64,000 nucleotides of DNA from Curvibacter lanceolatus ATCC 14669. GTDB taxonomy: Bacteria; Pseudomonadota; Gammaproteobacteria; Burkholderiales; Burkholderiaceae_C. The stretch spans positions 232,495-296,494 of the forward strand of contig NZ_KB906255.1 of assembly GCF_000381265.1 (NCBI RefSeq), in the 5' to 3' direction. Made by a program: the position numbers and the translations under genes. The notes under the pieces are model-generated. The model saw nothing but the letters and a program-made list of their open reading frames with translations. It ran no database searches and was not told the DNA's origin. How positions within the stretch are numbered: the first letter of the stretch is position 1; each line of letters opens with the position of its first letter. Of the stretch, positions 58,121 through 64,000 are shown one piece after another.

Positions 58121-59017
58121 ATGAGCACCATCGGATTCATCGGCCTGGGCGCCATGGGCAGCGGCATGGCCGCCTCACTGCGCCGTGCCGGCCACGCGCT
58201 GCAGGTGTTTGACGTGCGCCGCGAGGTGGCCGACGCCTTTGCCGCCCAGGGCGGCCGCGCCTGCGCCTCGCCCGCCGAGGCCGCGCAAGGCGCTGACGTG
58301 GTGGTGTCGGTGGTGGTGAATGCGGCCCAGACCGAGGCTGTGCTGTTCGGCGCTGACGGGCAAGGCGGCTGCGCCGCCGCCATGTCGCCCGGCGCCGTGT
58401 TCGTGATGTGCTCCACCGTCGACCCCAACTGGTCGGCCGCGCTGGAAACCCGGCTCGAGGCCCTGGGCCTGGGCTATCTGGATGCGCCCATTTCGGGCGG
58501 CGCTGCCAAGGCCGCCAGCGGCCAGATGACCATGATGACCGCCGGCCGGCCGGCCGTGTACGACAAGGTTGGCCCCCTGCTCGACGCCATGGCCGCCAAG
58601 GTGTACCGCCTGGGTGAGCGCGCTGGCGCCGGCAGCAAGGTCAAGATCATCAACCAGCTGCTGGCCGGCGTGCACATCGCCGCCGCCGCCGAGGCCATGG
58701 CCCTGGGCCTGCGCGAAGGCGTCGAGGCCAAGGCCCTGTACGAGGTGATCACCAACAGCGCCGGCAACAGCTGGATGTTCGAGAACCGCATGGCCCACGT
58801 GCTGGCGGCCGACTACACCCCGCTGTCGGCGGTGGACATCTTCGTCAAGGACCTGGGCCTGGTGCTCGACACCGCTCGCGCCAGCAAATTCCCGCTGCCG
58901 CTGTCCAGCACCGCGCACCAGATGTTCATGCAGGCCTCCACCGCCGGTTTCGGTCGTGAAGACGACAGCGCCGTCATCAAGATTTTCCCGGGCATCACCC
59001 TGCCGGGCGCCGAATGA
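58121..59017 (+). CDS. ltnD: L-threonate dehydrogenase LtnD
   Basis: A 298-residue beta-hydroxyacid dehydrogenase. NAD-binding IGFIGLGAMGSGMAASL, substrate segment APISGGAAKAASGQMTMM, catalytic Lys in GSKVKIINQLLAG. In acid-sugar clusters with otnI/otnK/otnC it oxidises L-threonate at C2. The ATG at 58121 starts MSTIGFIGLG; a longer frame would overlap the MFS gene. Confidence 0.88.
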   Translation: MSTIGFIGLGAMGSGMAASLRRAGHALQVFDVRREVADAFAAQGGRACASPAEAAQGADVVVSVVVNAAQTEAVLFGADGQGGCAAAMSPGAVFVMCSTVDPNWSAALETRLEALGLGYLDAPISGGAAKAASGQMTMMTAGRPAVYDKVGPLLDAMAAKVYRLGERAGAGSKVKIINQLLAGVHIAAAAEAMALGLREGVEAKALYEVITNSAGNSWMFENRMAHVLAADYTPLSAVDIFVKDLGLVLDTARASKFPLPLSSTAHQMFMQASTAGFGREDDSAVIKIFPGITLPGAE

Positions 59018-59062
59018 CAATCGGCTGAGCCTTCACACCCTGTCTGCTTCGGAGCACCTCTC

Positions 59063-60076
59063 ATGCACATCCTCATCACGGGCGGCTGCGGCTTCCTCGG
59101 CGCCCGCCTGGCCCGCGCCCTGCTGGCCGCCGGCCAGCTCAGCCTGGCGGGCGCACCCGCTGCCGCGATCACCCGCATCACCCTGGCCGACCGCATGCCG
59201 CCGCCGGCCGACCTGGCCGCCGACCCCCGCATCGCCTACCTGGGCGGTGACCTCAACGAGCAACTGGCCGCCGGCCAGTTGCCCGCGGCCGACACCGCGC
59301 TGGTCTACCACCTGGCCGCGGCCGTCAGTGGCGAGTGCGAGGCCGACATGGACCTGGGCCTGCACAGCAACATCGACGCCACCCTGGCCCTGCTGCAGGC
59401 CTGCCGCGCCCTGAAGACCACCCCCACGCTGGTGTTCTCCAGCTCGGTGGCCGTGTTCGGCAGCTCGCCCGAGCTGCCCCTGCCCGAGGTCATCGAAGAC
59501 CTCACCCTGCCCACCCCGCAGGGCAGCTACGGCGTGCAGAAATTCGTCGGGGAGCAACTGGTGGCCGACTTCGGCCGCAAGGGCTTCATCCGCGCCCGCA
59601 ACGTGCGCCTCATGACCGTCAGCGTGCGCCCCGGCCGCCCCAATGGCGCGGCCTCCAGCTTCTTGAGCGGCATGATCCGCGAGCCCCTGGCCGGTGAGCG
59701 CGCCAACTGCCCGGTGTCGCCCAACACCCCGGTGGCCCTGGCTTCGCCTGGCCACACCATCGCCGGCCTGCTGCGCGCCGCCCAGGCCACGGACGCCGAG
59801 TGGGGCCCCCGCGTGGCCCTCAACCTGCCGGCCATCACCACCACCGTGGGCGAGATGGCACAGGCCCTGGAGCGCGTGGCCGGCCCGGCCGCCACCGCCT
59901 TGATCGACTGGCAGCCCGACGCCCGCGTGGCCGCCATCGTCACCAGCTGGCCCAGCCGCATCGCCTCGCGCCGGGCCCAGGCCCTGGGCCTGCTGCCCGA
60001 TGCCGATTTCGAAACCATCATCCGTGACTACGTGCGCGAAAACCCCGCCGCCGTGAAACTGCCCCTGAAGGCCTGA
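59063..60076 (+). CDS. denD: D-erythronate dehydrogenase DenD
   Basis: A 337-residue NAD-dependent extended SDR/epimerase-like protein: MHILITGGCGFLGARLARALL, then SSSVAVFGSS, SYGVQKFVGEQL (YxxxK) and RPGRPNGAASSF. It matches the D-erythronate dehydrogenases of DUF1537-kinase gene clusters. Having both LtnD and DenD suggests that the operon handles two four-carbon acid sugars converging on 2-oxo-tetronate. Confidence 0.86.
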   Translation: MHILITGGCGFLGARLARALLAAGQLSLAGAPAAAITRITLADRMPPPADLAADPRIAYLGGDLNEQLAAGQLPAADTALVYHLAAAVSGECEADMDLGLHSNIDATLALLQACRALKTTPTLVFSSSVAVFGSSPELPLPEVIEDLTLPTPQGSYGVQKFVGEQLVADFGRKGFIRARNVRLMTVSVRPGRPNGAASSFLSGMIREPLAGERANCPVSPNTPVALASPGHTIAGLLRAAQATDAEWGPRVALNLPAITTTVGEMAQALERVAGPAATALIDWQPDARVAAIVTSWPSRIASRRAQALGLLPDADFETIIRDYVRENPAAVKLPLKA

Positions 60077-60081
60077 ACCCC

Positions 60082-61350
60082 ATGACCAAGATTGCCCTCG
60101 GCTGCATCGCCGACGACTTCACCGGCGCCACCGACCTGGCCAACAACCTGGTGCGCGCCGGCATGCGCGTGGTGCAGACCATCGGCGTGCCCACCGGCCC
60201 CCTGGCCGCCGAGGTCGATGCCGTGGTCGTGGCCCTCAAGTCGCGCACCATCGCCCCGGCCGAGGCCGTGGCCCAGTCGCTGGCCGCGCTGCACTGGCTG
60301 CAGGCCCAGGGCGCGCGGCAGATCTACTTCAAGTACTGCTCCACCTTCGACAGCACCCCCGAGGGCAACATCGGCCCCGTCACCGAAGCGCTGATGGACG
60401 CGCTGGGCACCGACTTCACCATCGCCACCCCGGCCTTCCCCGACAACAAGCGCACTGTCTTCAAGGGCTACCTGTTTGCCGGCGACGGCCTGCTCAACGA
60501 GAGCGGCATGCAGAACCACCCGCTCACGCCCATGACCGACCCGAACCTGGTGCGCGTCATGCAGGCCCAGACAAAGCGCCGGGTCGGCCTGATCGACTAC
60601 GCCGTGGTGGCCCGGGGCGCCGAGGCCGTGCGTGAGCGCATCGCCACGTTGCGTACCGAAGGCGTGGGCGTCGCCGTGGTCGACGCCATCTCCAACGACG
60701 ACCTGCTGCGCATGGGCCCGGCCCTGGCCGAGCTGCCCCTGCTCACCGCCGGCTCGGGCGTGGCCATTGCCCTGCCGCACAACTTCGGCCTGGCCCCATC
60801 GGCCCAGGCGGCGGCCCTGCCGGCCGCGCGCGGCCTGCAGGCCGTGGTCTCGGGCAGCTGCTCGGTGGCCACCAACCAGCAGGTGGCGCATTTCATCGCC
60901 AGCGGCCGCCCGGCCCTGGCCATCGACCCGATCAAGCTGGCGGCCGGTGAAGACGTGGTCGCCCAGGCCCTGGCCTGGGCCGCCCCCCTGCTGGCCAGCG
61001 GCCCGGTGCTGGTGTACTCCACCGCCGAGCCCGGCGCCGTGAAGGCGGTTCAAGGCCAGCTCGGTGTGGCCGAGGCCGGTGCCATGGTGGAGCACGCCGT
61101 GGCCGCCATTGCGCGCGGTCTGGTGGCCCTGGGCGTGCGCCAGCTGGTGGTGGCCGGTGGCGAGACCTCGGGCGCCTGCGTGCAGGCGCTCGACATCGCC
61201 CAGATGCAGATCGGCCCGCAGATCGACCCGGGCGTGCCCTGGTGCCATGCCGCCTCGCCGGTGGCCGGCGAAGGGGGGCTGCACCTCACGCTCAAGTCGG
61301 GCAACTTCGGGGCGGTCGACTTCTTCAGCAAGGCCTTCGCCCTGCTCTGA
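60082..61350 (+). CDS. otnK: 3-oxo-tetronate kinase OtnK (DUF1537)
   Basis: A 422-residue four-carbon acid-sugar kinase: start MTKIALGCIADDFTGATDLANNLVRAGM, C-terminal nucleotide-binding VAGGETSGACVQALD. It phosphorylates 3-oxo-tetronate at O4. It follows denD by five bases and precedes otnC by 14. Confidence 0.92.
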   Translation: MTKIALGCIADDFTGATDLANNLVRAGMRVVQTIGVPTGPLAAEVDAVVVALKSRTIAPAEAVAQSLAALHWLQAQGARQIYFKYCSTFDSTPEGNIGPVTEALMDALGTDFTIATPAFPDNKRTVFKGYLFAGDGLLNESGMQNHPLTPMTDPNLVRVMQAQTKRRVGLIDYAVVARGAEAVRERIATLRTEGVGVAVVDAISNDDLLRMGPALAELPLLTAGSGVAIALPHNFGLAPSAQAAALPAARGLQAVVSGSCSVATNQQVAHFIASGRPALAIDPIKLAAGEDVVAQALAWAAPLLASGPVLVYSTAEPGAVKAVQGQLGVAEAGAMVEHAVAAIARGLVALGVRQLVVAGGETSGACVQALDIAQMQIGPQIDPGVPWCHAASPVAGEGGLHLTLKSGNFGAVDFFSKAFALL

Positions 61351-61364
61351 ACCGGAGCCCGCCC

Positions 61365-62060
61365 ATGAACGAGAACCAGGCCCGCGAGGCCATCTGCCGC
61401 GTCGGCCGCAGCCTGTTCGAGCGCGGCTATGTGCACGCCACCGCCGGCAACATCAGCGTGCGGCTGGACGACGGCTACCTCATCACCCCCACCGATGCCA
61501 GCCTGGGCACGCTCGACCCGGCCCGCCTGGCCCGGCTCGACGCCCAGGGCCAGCAGCTGTCGGGCGACCGCGGCAGCAAGACCATCGTGCTGCACCGCCA
61601 GATCTATGCCGCAGCCACGCGTTTCGACAGCGGCACCCGCTGCGTCATCCACACCCACAGCACCCATTGCGTGGCGCTGAGCCTGCAGCCCGCCCGGTAT
61701 GCATCGCCGGCGGCGGCGCCGCTCACGGGCCTGGAGCTGCTGCCCGCCCTCACCCCCTACTTCGTGATGAAGGTGGGCCATGTGCCCTTGATCCCCTACC
61801 ACCGCCCCGGTGCGCCCGAGGCCGCCCAGGCCGTGGCCCAGGCCATCGCCCACTATGGCGAGCAGGGTGCGCCCATCCGCGCCGTGATGCTGGAGCGCCT
61901 GGGCCCCAATGTGTGGCACGACAGCCCCGAGGCCGCCATGGCCACGCTCGAAGAGCTCGAGGAAACCGCCCGCCTCTGGCAGCTCAGCGCCGGCCAGCCG
62001 CCCGCGCTGAGTGGCCCGCAGATCGCTGAATTGCGTACCACCTTTGGTGCGCGCTGGTAA
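61365..62060 (+). CDS. otnC: 3-oxo-tetronate 4-phosphate decarboxylase OtnC
   Basis: A 231-residue class II aldolase-like protein: GYVHATAGNISVRLDDGYLITPTDAS, with metal ligands in VIHTHSTHC and a later His in VPLIPYHRPG. It decarboxylates the kinase product to dihydroxyacetone phosphate. The start at 61365 is chosen because an upstream frame would overlap otnK. Confidence 0.9.
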   Translation: MNENQAREAICRVGRSLFERGYVHATAGNISVRLDDGYLITPTDASLGTLDPARLARLDAQGQQLSGDRGSKTIVLHRQIYAAATRFDSGTRCVIHTHSTHCVALSLQPARYASPAAAPLTGLELLPALTPYFVMKVGHVPLIPYHRPGAPEAAQAVAQAIAHYGEQGAPIRAVMLERLGPNVWHDSPEAAMATLEELEETARLWQLSAGQPPALSGPQIAELRTTFGARW

Positions 62061-62089
62061 CTTCTGATTCCTGACTGGAGAACCCGTCC

Positions 62090-62920
62090 ATGCCCCGCTT
62101 TGCCGCCAACCTGTCCATGCTCTACCCCGAGCTGCCCTTTCTGGAGCGCTTTGGCGCTGCCGCCCGCGATGGCTTCAAGGCCGTCGAGTACCTGTTCCCC
62201 TACGCCTTTGCGGCCGAAGACATCCTCGCCCAGTTGAAGGCCCATGGCCTGAGCCAAGCCCTGTTCAACGCCCCGCCCGGCGGCACCGAAGCGGCCAGCA
62301 TCGCCCAGGCCTGGGACGTGGCCGGCGACCGCGGCACCGCCTCGATCCCGGGTCGTGAGGCCGAGTTCCGCGCCGGCATCGCGCTGGCCTTGCAATACGC
62401 CCGCGTGCTCGACTGCCCGCGCATCCACCTGATGGCCGGCATGCTGCCCGCCGGCGCCGACCGCGCCCAGCACCGGGCCACCTACATCGCCAACCTGCGC
62501 TGGGCCGCGGCCGAAGCCGCGCGCGAGGGCCGCGACGTGCTGATCGAGCCCATCAACCAGCGCGACATGCCCGGCTTCTTCCTGAGCCGCCAGGACGATG
62601 CCCACGCCGTGATCGCCGAGGTGGGCGCAGCCAACCTCAAGGTGCAGATGGACCTCTACCACCTGCAGATCGTCGAAGGCGATGTGGCCATGAAGCTGCG
62701 CCAGTACCTGCCCACGGGCCGCGTCGGCCACCTGCAGATCGCGGGCGTGCCGCAACGCCACGAACCCGATCTGGGCGAGCTCAACTACGACTACCTGTTC
62801 AGCGTCATCGACGAACTGGGCTATGAAGGCTGGGTGGGTTGCGAGTACCGCCCCGCCCGTGGCGCCACCCCCGGTGGCACCTCCGAGGGCCTGGGCTGGT
62901 TGCGCCGCGCCACCGCCTGA
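62090..62920 (+). CDS. otnI: 2-oxo-tetronate isomerase OtnI
   Basis: A 276-residue TIM-barrel isomerase (Hyi-like): [37 protein letters not shown] and [13 protein letters not shown] contribute the metal-binding Glu/Asp/His. It converts 2-oxo-tetronate to the 3-oxo form between the dehydrogenases and OtnK. Last gene of the operon. Confidence 0.9.
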   Translation: MPRFAANLSMLYPELPFLERFGAAARDGFKAVEYLFPYAFAAEDILAQLKAHGLSQALFNAPPGGTEAASIAQAWDVAGDRGTASIPGREAEFRAGIALALQYARVLDCPRIHLMAGMLPAGADRAQHRATYIANLRWAAAEAAREGRDVLIEPINQRDMPGFFLSRQDDAHAVIAEVGAANLKVQMDLYHLQIVEGDVAMKLRQYLPTGRVGHLQIAGVPQRHEPDLGELNYDYLFSVIDELGYEGWVGCEYRPARGATPGGTSEGLGWLRRATA

Positions 62921-63074
62921 GCCTCGGCCGCAGGGCGATCGGATACGTCTGATCGCCTGATGTGTGAATGGCTACGGGATTCCCGCAGTGGCCTGGCTCA
63001 ATCCTGTGTTTCAGAATGTTTTGACCGGGCAACAGACTGCGTGTCATCCAACCGACCTGGAACAGAGGATCCCC

Positions 63075-64000
63075 ATGGCCAAACTCACGTCTTCCAGCTC
63101 CCAGCGCTCCGTGGCCCGCGAGGTCTCCTTGCTGGCCATCGCCATGCTGGCGGTGGTGCTGGTGGCGGCCAGTCTGGCCATCAGCAGCATCACCGCGCGC
63201 ACCGCCCGCCTGCAGGTGCAGGCCCTGGCGGCCGACAAGGCCGAGAACGTGGTGCAGGTGCTGGAGTCGCAGGACGCCACCGCCCGCGAGCTGGTGCGGC
63301 GCTCCTTCAAATCCTTCAAGCTGGCTTTTCAGCCCACCATGAGCCTCAATGAGGACAACGGTGAGCTGCAGAGCTACGGCATCGCCGTCAACAACGACTT
63401 CAGCCAGGTCGACAAATTCACCAAGGACACGGGGGGCGTGGCCACCGTCTTCGCCCGCAAGGGTGACGATTTCATGCGCGTCACCACCTCGCTGAAAAAG
63501 CCCGATGGCGAGCGCGCCCTGGGCACCCCGCTGGACCGCCAGCACCCGGCCTATGCACGGCTGCAGGCCGGGCAGACTTACACCGGCCGCGCCGTGCTGT
63601 TCGGCAAGCCCTACATGACGCACTACGAGCCGGTCAAGGACGACGCCGGCAAGGTGGTGGGCGCCCTGTTCGTGGGCAATGACATCTCGATCTTCGAAGA
63701 GGCGGTGTTCAAGCAGGCCCAGGAGACCCGCTTCTTCGACAGTGGCGGCCTGTATGTGATCGACCCCGGCAAGACGGCCGAGGAGGCCCGCTTCCTGGCC
63801 CATCCCCAGGCCTCGGGCAAGCGGGTGCTGGAGGTGGTGACCCAGGCGGGCCCCTTCCTGGATCGCCTGCGCCAGGCCGACGGCGCAGAGGCCGCCCTCA
63901 GTGACGCCACCCCGCTGCGCGGCGTCGATCTGGTCGACCCCTGGGCCGTGCGCCAGGTCGTCAAGACCCAGGGCTGGTGGGTGGTGGCCGAGGTGTCTGA
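63075..64000 (+). CDS. Methyl-accepting chemotaxis protein, Cache sensor (3' end beyond window)
   Basis: The first 308 residues of a chemoreceptor: an N-terminal membrane helix (EVSLLAIAMLAVVLVAASLAISSI) and a long periplasmic Cache-type domain (AVNNDFSQVDKFTKDTGGVATVFARKGDDFMRV, YTGRAVLFGKPYMTHYEPVKD, GALFVGNDISIF). The HAMP and signalling domains should follow right of the window; a frame-open end supports this. It could sense a four-carbon acid linked to the upstream operon, but no evidence in the sequence shows that. Confidence 0.85.
   Translation, partial: MAKLTSSSSQRSVAREVSLLAIAMLAVVLVAASLAISSITARTARLQVQALAADKAENVVQVLESQDATARELVRRSFKSFKLAFQPTMSLNEDNGELQSYGIAVNNDFSQVDKFTKDTGGVATVFARKGDDFMRVTTSLKKPDGERALGTPLDRQHPAYARLQAGQTYTGRAVLFGKPYMTHYEPVKDDAGKVVGALFVGNDISIFEEAVFKQAQETRFFDSGGLYVIDPGKTAEEARFLAHPQASGKRVLEVVTQAGPFLDRLRQADGAEAALSDATPLRGVDLVDPWAVRQVVKTQGWWVVAEVS

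Overview
This is a 64 kb piece of a high-GC chromosome from a betaproteobacterium, most likely order Burkholderiales (Comamonadaceae or a Leptothrix/Ideonella/Aquabacterium-like relative). The main reasons are the long proteobacterial GyrB, the metX-metW pair, an ergothioneine egtB-egtD pair, and a kefB/kdsD/kdsC/lptC block. Dense GGDEF/EAL signalling and the strong GC3 bias that produces long antisense shadow ORFs fit the same picture. I saw no tRNA, rRNA, IS element, CRISPR array or prophage.

Left part (1-18.6 kb), accessory metabolism: malQ-glgB glycogen genes (glgB runs off the left edge), two glutathione S-transferases, and a lower-GC HipA-like kinase/DUF3037 pair. Then follow a thiopurine methyltransferase, a Pit phosphate transporter, an MFS exporter, a CHASE-PAS-GGDEF-EAL protein and egtB-egtD. 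This part ends with a MINPP/phytase-like lipoprotein and a LysE exporter.

Replication origin region (18.7-28.6 kb): dnaA-dnaN-gyrB runs leftward and rpmH-rnpA-yidD-yidC-mnmE runs rightward. They diverge from a 351-bp gap that holds two DnaA boxes, a dnaA promoter overlapped by one box, and an rpmH promoter. This is the expected place for oriC.

Signalling block (28.7-42.2 kb): a family 2 glycosyltransferase, a lone cyclic-nucleotide-binding protein, a hypothetical protein and apt. These are followed by a pseudo-receiver/PAS/GGDEF/EAL protein. A separate, tightly coupled operon then encodes a degenerate-GGDEF/EAL/REC/PAS protein, a 68-residue small protein, an HDOD protein, a soluble histidine kinase and an HD-GYP response regulator. 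Together they look like one phosphorelay-plus-c-di-GMP module.

Envelope and stress (42.2-53.9 kb): a Kef-type antiporter, kdsD-kdsC-lptC-SDR, and a glycine-rich RRM protein. Next comes an ECF sigma/anti-sigma pair divergent from a bufferin (copper-binding modified peptide) operon, bufA1-bufB-bufC-doxX. It is followed by amt with a sigma-54 promoter, and a Mn2+ exporter (UPF0016/GDT1) behind a yybP-ykoY riboswitch.

Right part (53.9-64 kb): metX-metW behind a SAM-II-like riboswitch with an intrinsic terminator, then a complete four-carbon acid-sugar (threonate/erythronate) catabolic operon. That operon has a FadR-type regulator, an MFS importer, ltnD, denD, otnK, otnC and otnI. A Cache-domain chemoreceptor runs off the right edge. 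Only two stretches exceed 300 bp without a gene (24172-24522 and 52888-53289) and both are described below. The next longest, 3324-3619, shows nothing beyond the ribosome binding site of the following gene.
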